Shown here: piece by piece, positions 45,013-53,007 of the stretch
How the letters are laid out: each line of letters opens with the position of its first letter
Position numbering within the stretch: the first letter of the stretch is position 1
NCBI RefSeq assembly: GCF_014836635.1
Contig: NZ_JACSQL010000001.1
Location: 930,001-994,000, forward strand
DNA from: Paenibacillus gallinarum
GTDB taxonomy: Bacteria; Bacillota; Bacilli; Paenibacillales; Paenibacillaceae
Length of the DNA stretch: 64,000 nt
Direction of reading: 5' to 3'
Translations under genes and position numbers: made by a program
The notes under the pieces: model-generated
Told to the model about the DNA's origin: nothing
Seen by the model: the letters and a program-made list of their open reading frames with translations, nothing else
The model's database searches: none

Positions 45013-45276
45013 ATGAGTCAAGTTCCAGATCGTAATCAACCAGACAAGAACATAGATCCTGAACATAAAAAACAGAGTAACCACAACACAATGGACCACC
45101 CAGAACAGTATAAGACGGAGGAAGAAAGTCTTTTTGATCGTTTTGAGGATGAACTTCACGTCGATCCTATTCCGATGGAAGATCTTAATTTAGAACAACA
45201 GGAAGAAAAAGATAAAGAAGCGACAAAAAGCAATTCTTCGACAGAAGAAAAGTACCGTGCTGATTACCGAAAGTAA
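45013..45276 (+). CDS. Small highly charged hydrophilic protein
   Basis: 87 residues with GGAAAGGGAGGG upstream of the ATG. Rich in Asp, Glu, Lys, Gln and Asn with almost no hydrophobic residues, probably disordered; no Cys. No family recognised. Composition resembles small acid-stable or stress proteins but gives no function. Confidence 0.65.
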   Translation: MSQVPDRNQPDKNIDPEHKKQSNHNTMDHPEQYKTEEESLFDRFEDELHVDPIPMEDLNLEQQEEKDKEATKSNSSTEEKYRADYRK

Positions 45277-45441
45277 GTCCATCTTAAATCGTTTTAAAAG
45301 TAGGGTTTGTAGAGATCATGCAGGACATGGTCTCTTTTTTGTTGTTCGTACACCTACGTTTAAAATAAACCAAAATGTTTAAGGATAATGGAGATGATCA
45401 TTTGACTAAATAGATAGAACGAGAAAGAAGGTAGGGATAGG

Positions 45442-46350
45442 ATGATACAAGATTGCATTATTGTAGGTGGAGGAATTGCTGGACTTCAAGCGGCTATACA
45501 GCTGGGGCGTTACGCTGAGCATAAGGTACTCGTTATTGATTACGGAGAAGGTAGATCAAATTTATGCCGAAGCTATCATAATATATTAGGTTTTCCGGAC
45601 GGAGTATCGGGACAAGAACTTAGGAAGAGAGGAAGACAGCAAGCGGAATCATATGGAATAGAGTTCATTCATGATCGTGTCGTTAAGGCACACAAAGAAG
45701 AGGGGATTTTCACATTAACAGGAGAAAACGGCACAGAATATAAAGCGAAAACACTACTGCTTGCAACCGGATTAACGGATCGTCATCCTGAACTTCCTGG
45801 TCTAAAAAATACGCTTGGCATGTCCGTATATGTGTGCCCTGATTGCGATGGATACGAGATTAAGAATAAAAAAACAATCATTATGGGTTCGGGAACAGCG
45901 GGTGCGGGTATGGCTCGTATTCTCTCCAGCAAAACCCCTGATTTGACATACATTAATCATGAGCAGGCGGATATCCCAAATGAAATTCTTCAAAAACTAA
46001 AAGATAAAAATATTGAGTATATAGAAGAGCCGATTGAAAAAATAGAAGAACAAGAAGATGGGATGATTTCCACTGTTATTCTGAAAAATGGAAGAAGAAT
46101 AGAAGCGGAACGCGGATTTATTGCTTTTGGAAATAACAAAGTTCATTCTGAGCTTGCTGAACAACTTGGAGCAGAAGTGGCTGACAATAAACATGTAGCA
46201 GCAGATGCAAGATCACGTATGTCCACAGTGGAGAATTTATGGATTGCTGGAGATCTTGGTATTCATTCAGAACAAGCCGCAGTTGCCATGGGTGATGGAG
46301 TCTTGTGTGGCATCTGGATCAACAAAACCCTCCATCATATGAAAAAATAA
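45442..46350 (+). CDS. Thioredoxin reductase-like flavoprotein (CPDC active site)
   Basis: 302 residues. FAD motif CIIVGGGIAGLQAA, dithiol VYVCPDCDGYEI (CxxC), NADPH motif IIMGSGTAGAGMA, C-terminal FAD motif NLWIAGDLGIHSEQAAVAMGDG. Pyridine nucleotide-disulfide reductase of the TrxB-like group; partner unknown. A 65-base copy of its 3' end lies 1.3 kb downstream. Confidence 0.9.
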   Translation: MIQDCIIVGGGIAGLQAAIQLGRYAEHKVLVIDYGEGRSNLCRSYHNILGFPDGVSGQELRKRGRQQAESYGIEFIHDRVVKAHKEEGIFTLTGENGTEYKAKTLLLATGLTDRHPELPGLKNTLGMSVYVCPDCDGYEIKNKKTIIMGSGTAGAGMARILSSKTPDLTYINHEQADIPNEILQKLKDKNIEYIEEPIEKIEEQEDGMISTVILKNGRRIEAERGFIAFGNNKVHSELAEQLGAEVADNKHVAADARSRMSTVENLWIAGDLGIHSEQAAVAMGDGVLCGIWINKTLHHMKK

Positions 46351-46354
46351 AACG

Positions 46355-46402
46355 ATACCCCTCAAGTAGGAACATCACGTCCTATAGAGGGGTATTTTTT
46401 TT
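46355..46402 (+). terminator. Intrinsic terminator
   Basis: ATACCCCTC..TAGGA / TCCTA..GAGGGGTAT stem with an eight-T tail. Confidence 0.92.
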
Positions 46403-46502
46403 GCTATTTTTTAATGATGTACCATCAAAAACAGCGTCAGATGTAGTTAGTCATCATTTTGATACATACATATAAAGTAACGTCTATTTAGGAAGTGATC
46501 AT

Positions 46503-46661
46503 ATGCCGTTTATTGGCGGGATTATCTTAGTCATCATTTTAGCTTTTGTAGTGTGGATGCTGTTAACTCCAGTCTTTAATAAAGTTGGAGAGAAAGTGAC
46601 GAAGAAATATAAACAATTTACGAAAGAGGAGAATGCGAATGAAGAATCTAAAGACGTTTAA
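46503..46661 (+). CDS. Small single-pass membrane protein in operon with SPFH protein
   Basis: 52 codons, AGGAAGTGATC upstream of the ATG. One transmembrane helix (IGGIILVIILAFVVWMLL, residues 4-21) then a basic amphipathic helix (VGEKVTKKYKQFTKEE). Its 3' end overlaps the start of the SPFH gene by 23 bases, showing translational coupling and a likely complex of the two proteins at the membrane. Confidence 0.72.
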   Translation: MPFIGGIILVIILAFVVWMLLTPVFNKVGEKVTKKYKQFTKEENANEESKDV

Positions 46662-47496
46662 AATTGGTGGAATCGTGATCGGAGTTGTAATCATTATTGC
46701 TATATTAGTGGTTAGTTTATTTGTAACACGTATTCCAAACGGTTATGTTGGCGTAGTTTATTCACCGAATGGGGGAGTTAAGGATAATACACTAAGCCAA
46801 GGTTGGAAACTGGTAGGGGCATTCGACAAGGTTACTAAATATCCAATTCGTATTCAAACTGTAGAATACAAGGATATTCAGATTGCAACTTCCGATGGTA
46901 AAAGTATCACCATTGATTTTGCTTACAACTATCAAGTAGAGCCAGATAAGGTATCATCGATTTTTAATAAGTTTGGCCCGATTAGTATCGAAGAAATTGA
47001 AGACACCTATTTGAAAACAAGATTCCGTGATGCAGCACGTAAAGGTATTTCTAAGTTTACAGTAATTGATGTTTATGGAGAGAAATCATCGGATGCAGCT
47101 ATCGATGTACAACAACGTTTCTCTGATGACGTGGCAGAACTTGGTTTCATTGTTTCCAACGTAACGGTAGGGGTGCCGCAACCAGATGCCAAAACACAAG
47201 AAGCTATTGATAAACGAGTAGAAGCTTCTCAAGAACTTGAACGTAAGACTACGGAGTTAGAGATTGCTAAGAAAGAAGCAGATAGAAAAAGAGTGGAAGC
47301 ACAAGGTAATGCTGATAAATTGTTAATCGAAGCAGAAGGCCAAGCCAAGGCAAATGAAGTGCTACTACAATCATTAACGGATGAACTAGTAGAATACGAA
47401 ACCGTTAAGAAATGGGATGGCGTATTACCATATGTGAGTGGATCTAACACTCCCGTGATCCAGCTGCCTACTCAGAAGGTCGAAACAAGTAAATAG
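46639..47496 (+). CDS. SPFH/Band 7 (prohibitin-like) membrane protein
   Basis: 285 residues from ATG 46639 (GAGGAG eight bases upstream). One N-terminal transmembrane helix (IGGIVIGVVIIIAILVVSLFV), SPFH domain (VGVVYSPNGGVKDNTLSQGWKL..., about 35-200) and a charged coiled coil (RKTTELEIAKKEADRKRVEAQ). Prohibitin-type scaffold that oligomerises on membranes. Coupled to the small membrane protein upstream. Confidence 0.9.
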   Translation: MKNLKTFKIGGIVIGVVIIIAILVVSLFVTRIPNGYVGVVYSPNGGVKDNTLSQGWKLVGAFDKVTKYPIRIQTVEYKDIQIATSDGKSITIDFAYNYQVEPDKVSSIFNKFGPISIEEIEDTYLKTRFRDAARKGISKFTVIDVYGEKSSDAAIDVQQRFSDDVAELGFIVSNVTVGVPQPDAKTQEAIDKRVEASQELERKTTELEIAKKEADRKRVEAQGNADKLLIEAEGQAKANEVLLQSLTDELVEYETVKKWDGVLPYVSGSNTPVIQLPTQKVETSK

Positions 47497-47585
47497 CAAT
47501 AAGGGGAGGAAACTCCCCTAATTCTTGTTTATGCAACACTCCTAAGCTCATCACGTAAGATATTTTCAATTTCACTGTAATTTTT

Positions 47586-47650
47586 CACAGAACAAGCCGC
47601 AGTTGCCATGGGAGACGGAGTCTTGAGTGGAATCTGGATCAACAAAACCC
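47586..47650 (+). pseudogene. Orphan 3'-end fragment of the thioredoxin reductase-like gene
   Basis: About 65 bases matching 46266-46330 with only a handful of mismatches (ACAGAACAAGCCGCAGTTGC, GGAGTCTTG, AATCTGGATCAACAAAACCC), encoding EQAAVAMGDGVLSGIWINKT. No upstream part of the gene is present. It looks like the tail of a former tandem copy or a local recombination scar. Confidence 0.85.
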
Positions 47651-47779
47651 TTCGTAAAATAAAAAATGCAGGAAGCTGTGATTTCTTATTGTTTTTCTGT
47701 TTCAAGGATGGAGACAAGGTTAATAAAAAGTAAGACAAGTTATGGAAAAAAGTAGAATGTGAAATTGGAGTGATATCTG

Positions 47780-48118
47780 ATGTCAGAACAAACACATATG
47801 ATTAATAAAGATAGAGAAATGAAGCTTGATCAGGTACAGAACGTGATACAGCGTATGGATGCCGAACAGAAAGAAGACATCTTGGAAAGTTTTGATGCTT
47901 TCAAGCAATATCTAAGTAGACGCTTATCACTCGGTGAATCCCTTGGTCTAAACGAAGAACAATTATCCGAAGTAGCCCAAAAAGTAGCGGATATTTTAGC
48001 AACGAAGGAAGAACCGCGTAATCGGGAAGAAAAATTGCTTCAGGAACTTTGGAATGTTGCCGATCCAGATGAGAAAGATACGCTGGCAAGAATACTTGTG
48101 CGGTTTGTTAAAAATTAA
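47780..48118 (+). CDS. DUF3243 protein (YmfJ-like)
   Basis: 112 residues. The pattern FDAFKQYLSRRLSLGESLGLNEEQLSEVAQKVADILATKEEPRN..EKLLQELWNVADPDEKDTLARILVRFV matches the DUF3243 family (B. subtilis YmfJ), of unknown function. About 25 extra residues at the N-terminus. Confidence 0.85.
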   Translation: MSEQTHMINKDREMKLDQVQNVIQRMDAEQKEDILESFDAFKQYLSRRLSLGESLGLNEEQLSEVAQKVADILATKEEPRNREEKLLQELWNVADPDEKDTLARILVRFVKN

Positions 48119-48366
48119 TCTGGATCATTTGTATGCGGGTCCCTTAGGGGACCGAATAAACATTAAAATGAAAATTTATTATATTTTTAATAACAACTTT
48201 GAAACTCTTTCATCATTTACAACGTTTATAATATACCTAGAGCTGAAAAGTGCACAGAAATGAAAATTCACCCTATTTTTGATGGCTGTACAGTTTATTC
48301 GACTCTAGGAACTAGTCAGATGATTTGCAGTAGGGGAATCATGCTGAATATGAGGAGAGATGCAAG

Positions 48367-48921
48367 ATGAAAAAAACAATACTGGCAATAAGTTTATTAA
48401 GCGTAATTTTTATGGGTTCCTTTACATATGGAAATTTGAATTACGAGGCATCGACGGTCTTAGCAAAACCATCTAATCCTGAGGTTCAGACTGAAAATAA
48501 AGATATAACGGATACGACCAAAGAAACCATTTATATAACAAATTTCAATAACATAGATGGACAACTTGAAATTCAAGCAGATGATATCGAGTGGTTCGAA
48601 GGTAAGGCTGCGGATGAAGCTCTCGTCAAAAACGAACCGAATGCTGGCATCGACTATGCGCCAGATGGTTATTACATCGTTAATGACGATCCTTCGACTT
48701 ACGAGCTAAAAGTTGCTCCTGATGCGGAAGTATTGGTGCAAATTTACGACCGTACAGGTCAACCAGAAGATATTGATATCAACTGGAACGAAAAAATCAG
48801 TCTTGAAAAATTTATCGCTCTCTACAATCAGAAAGATAACTTAGATATGAGCCAATTCCCTTATCATGTTACTGTTCAAGATGGAGAAGTGATTCAAATC
48901 GTTCAGCAGTATATTCCTTAA
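48367..48921 (+). CDS. Secreted protein of unknown function
   Basis: 184 residues with a signal peptide (KKTILAISLLSVIFMGSFTYG). The mature part is acidic, starts with a Thr/Asp-rich linker, then a beta-rich region (ETIYITNFNNIDGQLEIQAD). No family recognised. Monocistronic with AGGAGAG upstream; about 250 AT-rich bases precede it. Confidence 0.7.
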   Translation: MKKTILAISLLSVIFMGSFTYGNLNYEASTVLAKPSNPEVQTENKDITDTTKETIYITNFNNIDGQLEIQADDIEWFEGKAADEALVKNEPNAGIDYAPDGYYIVNDDPSTYELKVAPDAEVLVQIYDRTGQPEDIDINWNEKISLEKFIALYNQKDNLDMSQFPYHVTVQDGEVIQIVQQYIP

Positions 48922-48947
48922 GTTATAACGTAAGGTTAATATAAAAC

Positions 48948-48992
48948 AATAACGAAAAGCCCCTTCCTACTAGGTAAGGGGCTTCTCGTTAT
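48948..48992. terminator. Bidirectional intrinsic terminator
   Basis: ATAACGAAAAGCCCCTT / AAGGGGCTTCTCGTTAT stem between convergent genes. Confidence 0.9.
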
Positions 48993-49026
48993 TAAGGCGA
49001 CGGATAAACATTGTTATGGAAGATTA

Positions 49027-49680
49027 TTAAGGTGTGTCTGTCTCCGTAGTTGGATCTTCAGCGCTGTTCTGTGGGGGTCCTCCGAATCCTTCGTGAACTT
49101 GTATAGATATTGCATTCTGAGTTCCCTCTTCAAGAGTAATATTCACAATGTCGTCAGCTTCTAGTTCGGTTGAAGGCATAGTAGTAGAGTCTGTAATCGT
49201 AATTTCCATTGTTTCATCCGTAAATAGATTGTCCATACTTGGCGGTGCAGCTCCATCCGCTGGCATTGCAGGTACTGTTCCTTCAGGAGCTTCTCCTTGT
49301 TTTGGCGGAGTGGTTCCTGTTCCCGAGCCAGCAGCAGGCACTTCACCTTGCGGAGCCTCACCTTGCGGAGCTTCGCCTTGCGGAACCTCGCCTTGTGGAG
49401 CTTCACCTGCTGGAGGGTTCCCACCATTCCCTTCACTTGGCTGGGTAGAAGAAGTATAGATGGTTAGTGTACTTCCTTCGATCGATTTAACTTTACCCAA
49501 TAACAGGGTACCCTGTGTTTCTAAGTTTGCATTTGCAGAAGTGGTAGTATCCGCTTCTGTTACTGCGGATGGATTCGACTGTGCATCGTCTGTAGTTGAT
49601 CCGCAGCCTGATAACAAGGTGAGAAGTAACGCACTCGCTAGGCTCAAAGACGCAAGGATTGAGCTTTTTTTTCGTTTCAT
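49027..49680 (-). CDS. Lipoprotein with QGEAP/QGEVP pentapeptide repeats
   Basis: 217 residues from ATG 49680 (GAAGGAG upstream). Signal peptide ending in the lipobox LLSGC, so membrane-anchored outside. About residues 80-120 hold tandem five-residue repeats (APQGEVPQGEAPQGEAPQGE), encoded by 15-base DNA repeats prone to length change. Flanking parts (VKSIEGSTLTIYTS and ETMEITITDSTTMPS) are beta-rich and may be copper/DUF-type binding domains, but no family is assigned. Confidence 0.78.
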   Translation of the reverse strand: MKRKKSSILASLSLASALLLTLLSGCGSTTDDAQSNPSAVTEADTTTSANANLETQGTLLLGKVKSIEGSTLTIYTSSTQPSEGNGGNPPAGEAPQGEVPQGEAPQGEAPQGEVPAAGSGTGTTPPKQGEAPEGTVPAMPADGAAPPSMDNLFTDETMEITITDSTTMPSTELEADDIVNITLEEGTQNAISIQVHEGFGGPPQNSAEDPTTETDTP

Positions 49681-49878
49681 AATCCAATTCTCCTTCAATG
49701 TATGTGGTATTTAAGATTTCATGAGTCTATTTTACGGTGTTCATATGAACTGAACATGTACGGAAATATAAACTCAGCTGAAAGATCCATGAAACAATAA
49801 TGAAGTAATAGAGGACGTAGAACGATTACCTACTGCATATAATGCCTAGTGAGATCGCGAGATAAAAGAGGTGTAACT

Positions 49879-50778
49879 ATGTATGATTGTATTATTATCG
49901 GGGGAGGACCCGCAGGACTGAGTGCAGCGTTAGTCCTTGGACGATCCATGCGGGAAGTCCTCCTATTTGATCATGGAAAACCAAGACATGCACCTGCCCG
50001 TCATTCTCATGGTTTTATAACCAGGGATGGAGTAACACCAGCGGAGTTCAGAACACTAGCTTATAAGGATCTAAGTGCGTATCCTTCTATACAAAAGAAA
50101 GAGGAAGAAGTAATAGATGTCCGCCATCATAATCGCGGAGGATTTGAAGTGCTGTCTTCCACTGGAACGCGCGAAACAGCCAGAACATTACTTTTAAGCA
50201 GCGGGATTCAGGAAAAATTACCTCAAATCAGAGGCTTAGACTCTTTTTATGGTCAGAGTTTGTTCAGTTGTCCCTACTGTGATGGATATGAAGTAAGAGG
50301 GAAGAAGCTTGTCCTCATTACGGAATCTAAGAATGCTTTTGCAACAGCACAGATCATTCAACATTGGAGTAAAGCATTAGTGTTATGTACGAATGGACAC
50401 TCCATAGTAACACCAGATCAATATCGAATGCTACAAGTCCGAGGAATCCAGGTAACAGATCAGCCCATTCACCAGTTGCTTGGTAAAGATGGCCAATTAG
50501 CAGGCATTGCATTTACAAATGGAGATAAGCTTTCCTGCGAAGCTGGATTTGTTACTCCACAGCTGTCACATTCAGGCCATCTTAGCTACAAACTACGTTG
50601 CCAATTGAATGACAAAGGAGCCATTCAGACGGATGGTTACGGTCGCACTTCGATTCGGGGAATCTATGCTGCTGGAGATAATTCTGTTATCACGCCGACC
50701 CAGCTAGTCATTGCCGCAGGAGAAGGAAGTAGGGCGGCAATTGGGATCAACATGGATTTGATTCATGCTGATTTTTGA
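49879..50778 (+). CDS. Thioredoxin reductase-like flavoprotein (CPYC active site)
   Basis: 299 residues from ATG 49879 (AAAGAGGTG upstream). CIIIGGGPAGLSAALVLGR, dithiol SLFSCPYCDGYEVRGK, and C-terminal GIYAAGDNSVITPTQLVIAAGEG. The NADPH loop (LVLITESKNAFA) lacks the usual G-x-G-x-x-G, so electron donor use is uncertain. The second such protein in 5 kb, clearly diverged from the CPDC one. Confidence 0.88.
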   Translation: MYDCIIIGGGPAGLSAALVLGRSMREVLLFDHGKPRHAPARHSHGFITRDGVTPAEFRTLAYKDLSAYPSIQKKEEEVIDVRHHNRGGFEVLSSTGTRETARTLLLSSGIQEKLPQIRGLDSFYGQSLFSCPYCDGYEVRGKKLVLITESKNAFATAQIIQHWSKALVLCTNGHSIVTPDQYRMLQVRGIQVTDQPIHQLLGKDGQLAGIAFTNGDKLSCEAGFVTPQLSHSGHLSYKLRCQLNDKGAIQTDGYGRTSIRGIYAAGDNSVITPTQLVIAAGEGSRAAIGINMDLIHADF

Positions 50779-50784
50779 GGGAAA

Positions 50785-50822
50785 GAAAAGAAGACCCCTT
50801 ATATTTTAAGGGGTTTTCTTTA
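50785..50822. terminator. Bidirectional intrinsic terminator
   Basis: AAGACCCCTTA / TAAGGGGTTTTCTT inverted repeat between the flavoprotein gene and the convergent small YjcZ-like gene. Confidence 0.85.
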
Positions 50823-50836
50823 CGATTTTCATCTGC

Positions 50837-50980
50837 TTAGTAACTGCAAAATGCACTGGCGATAATAACAAGAAGGATAAAGAGTACTAGAATTGCACCA
50901 ATCGACGACTTAGATCCTCCGCCATATCCAAAATTACTACAACCACAATCGAAACCACCACTACGTTGATCATTGCTCAT
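50837..50980 (-). CDS. YjcZ-family sporulation membrane miniprotein
   Basis: 47 residues; GGGGAGG upstream of the ATG at 50980. Gly/Ser/Cys-rich N-terminus (GGFDCGCSNFGYGGGSKS) followed by a C-terminal hydrophobic helix (GAILVLFILLVIIASAF), the typical YjcZ layout. Spore-forming Bacillota carry several such genes; molecular role unknown. Confidence 0.85.
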   Translation of the reverse strand: MSNDQRSGGFDCGCSNFGYGGGSKSSIGAILVLFILLVIIASAFCSY

Positions 50981-51088
50981 ATGAACTGACCTCCCCTCAA
51001 CAACCTCCTGCATCTTATGTATGGAGGGCGGCAGAAGATTGGGCTACTTGATAATCTGCCCGTAATTTGGGCGGGGCTTAACTTTAGG

Positions 51089-51117
51089 TTGTCATATGAA
51101 CCAGAATACGTTATGAT
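51089..51117 (+). promoter_or_regulatory. Promoter of the MFS exporter leader
   Basis: -35 TTGTCA (51089-51094), 17-base spacer, -10 TATGAT (51112-51117), giving a leader of about 165 bases before the MFS start. Confidence 0.75.
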
Positions 51118-51146
51118 AATGGATAAAATTTCTAGGGGAGATAATA

Positions 51147-51227
51147 ATGAACATTACATGTATTATGAACAGTAGCAAACGACAGAGAATAATGAGAAAA
51201 GGAGGAGATCATGATGAACAAAGTTAA
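51147..51227 (+). CDS. Upstream leader ORF 1 of the MFS exporter
   Basis: 26 codons starting MNITCIMNSSKRQRIMR, with AGGGGAG about seven bases upstream. Its 3' end overlaps leader ORF 2 in another frame, so ribosomes on ORF 1 would cover the ORF 2 start. Confidence 0.55.
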   Translation: MNITCIMNSSKRQRIMRKGGDHDEQS

Positions 51228-51246
51228 TGCAGGGCATCCGGTGTAA
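51211..51246 (+). CDS. Upstream leader ORF 2 of the MFS exporter
   Basis: 11 codons (MMNKVNAGHPV) with AAAGGAGGAG immediately upstream, a very strong site for such a short ORF. The Gly-His codons form the left arm of a hairpin with ATGCCC. Classic layout for a translation-attenuation leader peptide as in erm, cat and msr genes. Confidence 0.65.
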   Translation: MMNKVNAGHPV

Positions 51247-51280
51247 CGTATATAGCCATATGCCCTCTATATAGAGAGGG
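51232..51280 (+). promoter_or_regulatory. Alternative hairpins controlling MFS translation
   Basis: GGGCAT (51232-51237) can pair with ATGCCC (51260-51265), and CCCTCT (51263-51268) with AGAGGG (51275-51280). The two stems share CCC and are mutually exclusive. The second stem contains the GAGAGGG ribosome-binding site of the MFS gene, eight bases before its ATG. Leader translation or stalling would decide which forms. Confidence 0.65.
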
Positions 51281-51288
51281 ATGTAACC

Positions 51289-52554
51289 ATGAATTTGTAT
51301 GCATTTAAAAAGAGACATGCTCACTTTTTGCTCACAAGTATAGGGATTTCTCATATTGGCGATTGGATCTATCTAATTGCTATTAATTTAATGATTCTTC
51401 ATATGACAGAATCCCCAGCAGCGGTCGGGCTATTATATATTCTTAGGCCCATTGCTACGATGATTACTGCAGGATTTGCCGGAAGTTTGGTAGATCGGTG
51501 GAATACACGGAATATGATGATTTGGCTTGATCTATTTCGGGCTGTTTTGATCCTCGCAGTTCCCTTTTTACCTTCTTTACCTCTTATTTATATCTTCGTA
51601 TTTCTCATCAGTATGGCTAGTTCTTTGTTCGAACCGGCTTCACTCGCCTTCACCGTTTCTTTAATTCCAACTGCTTTACGTAAGAAATACAATGCATGGG
51701 TTTCTTTGACTCAGTCAGGTGCTTATGTTATTGGTCCTGCGGCAGCAGGTGGTTTGTTTGCCATTTCCAGCAGTAAAACTGCGATCATAGTAAATGGAAT
51801 CTCATTTCTCTTGTCAGCACTTCTTCTTACTGGTTTACCTAGTATGGGGTCTGCCTCTACGCTTGCTCAGGAAGAAGGAGAGCAAAGTCATGGTCATATA
51901 AGTAACAAGTGGAGGGTGCTAAAAAAAGACTGGTGGGTCGTATGGCACTTTAGTAAAAAACATGTAAAAGTAATCATGATCTATGGACTATTTCATGGGA
52001 TTATGATTATGGCTGCTGCTTTGGATTCGCTGGAAGTTTCTTTTATAACACAAGTCATTCACAGTAGTGATTCACAGTACAGCATGCTCTTAAGCATCAC
52101 CGGAATTAGTTTTTTGCTAGGTTCATTTATTCAGACTCGTATGGTAGATAGACTGCATACCATGTCATTGCTGGGCTATGGTGCGTTACTATTTTCAACA
52201 GGTTATGTTGTCTACAGTTTTTCGCATCACTTGGTCGTTGCAGGTATGGGATTTGTCATCTTGTCATTCTTCCAAGCCTTCATGAATACAGGTTATTATA
52301 CATACATCCAGAATGAAATTCCCGTCTCTATGATTGGTAGAGTTACGAGTGTGTACAGCTTAATTCAGTCCATTCTTGAGATGATTATGATCTGGCTGAT
52401 TAGCAGGTTTGCTGAATTTCAAGATGTGAAATCAGCAGTAGTGTCCGCATCCTTGATCCAATGGGGAGTCGCTATAATTCTGCTTGTATACTGTATCTAT
52501 TTGATGATACATGAACCAAGAAAAGTAGATTCAACTCCGACAGTTATCCAGTAA
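51289..52554 (+). CDS. MFS efflux transporter (Mef-like / MFS_3 group)
   Basis: 421 residues with about 12 transmembrane helices. SIGISHIGDWIYLIAINL start, motif A-like GSLVDRWNTRNMM between helices 2 and 3, SLFEPASLAFTVSLIP and GPAAAGGLF are typical of the MFS_3 group that includes macrolide exporter Mef. The leader structure upstream fits antibiotic-induced expression, but the substrate is not shown by sequence. Confidence 0.88.
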   Translation: MNLYAFKKRHAHFLLTSIGISHIGDWIYLIAINLMILHMTESPAAVGLLYILRPIATMITAGFAGSLVDRWNTRNMMIWLDLFRAVLILAVPFLPSLPLIYIFVFLISMASSLFEPASLAFTVSLIPTALRKKYNAWVSLTQSGAYVIGPAAAGGLFAISSSKTAIIVNGISFLLSALLLTGLPSMGSASTLAQEEGEQSHGHISNKWRVLKKDWWVVWHFSKKHVKVIMIYGLFHGIMIMAAALDSLEVSFITQVIHSSDSQYSMLLSITGISFLLGSFIQTRMVDRLHTMSLLGYGALLFSTGYVVYSFSHHLVVAGMGFVILSFFQAFMNTGYYTYIQNEIPVSMIGRVTSVYSLIQSILEMIMIWLISRFAEFQDVKSAVVSASLIQWGVAIILLVYCIYLMIHEPRKVDSTPTVIQ

Positions 52555-52691
52555 TTATTCCAGGTGTAACCCGTCTTTAATGGCTTGGAGAACTCTATGA
52601 TTAGCCGGAGAAAGCTCTGACAAACACTCAGAAATAATTTTTGGGCCTAACTATGGTCAGAAGACGATAAGAAACAGATGAAGAATCATTA

Positions 52692-52931
52692 CGAAGACAT
52701 ATTTTTCTTTGTACGAGTGGCTGGAAGAGCAAAATCTCGTGGCAGAACGTTATCAGGATCAATTCACGATCGCTGTCTGGAGCGATTGCCAGTGAACTTG
52801 CGATGCAAGAAGGAGAAATGGTACTCCAAAGACATCGGTATACTTATGATGAGATGAAACATGCCATAGAGTGGAGCATTGGCTACTATAACACAAAACT
52901 CAAGCCGTACATTGTAGATTATCAGACATAA
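52692..52931 (+). pseudogene. GntR-family regulator (UTRA domain) remnant with frameshift
   Basis: In one frame YEWLEEQNLVAERYQDQFTIA, then after a shift near 52775 SGAIASELAMQEGEMVLQRH, YDEMKHAIEWSIGYYNTKLK and a stop at 52931. This is the C-terminal half of a UTRA sensor domain; the winged helix is missing. It occupies most of the 450-base gap between the MFS and lacI genes; the first 130 bases of the gap show nothing clear. Confidence 0.8.
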
Positions 52932-52980
52932 AGTAGGCTTCTTACTTTGTAATATGATAAGATGTCGCTATATCTGAACA

Positions 52981-52991
52981 TTTTGACCATA
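52981..52991 (+). repeat. Direct repeat TTTTGACCATA, copy 1 (upstream of lacI)
   Basis: Identical 11-mer to 54132-54142, each followed by an A-rich stretch. It sits just before the lacI start and may include a -35 box (TTGACC) or an operator. Confidence 0.5.
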
Positions 52992-53007
52992 GAAAACAGG
53001 TGAGAAG

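Noticed and set aside
49148..49459. 103-codon ORF opposite the pentapeptide-repeat lipoprotein
   Set aside because: Mirror of the 15-bp repeats; the lipoprotein has signal peptide, lipobox and RBS.
52561..52660. Minus-strand stretch reading SPANHRVLQAIKDGLHLE
   Set aside because: Only about 31 codons between stops with no start or family match; may be a gene remnant but cannot be supported.
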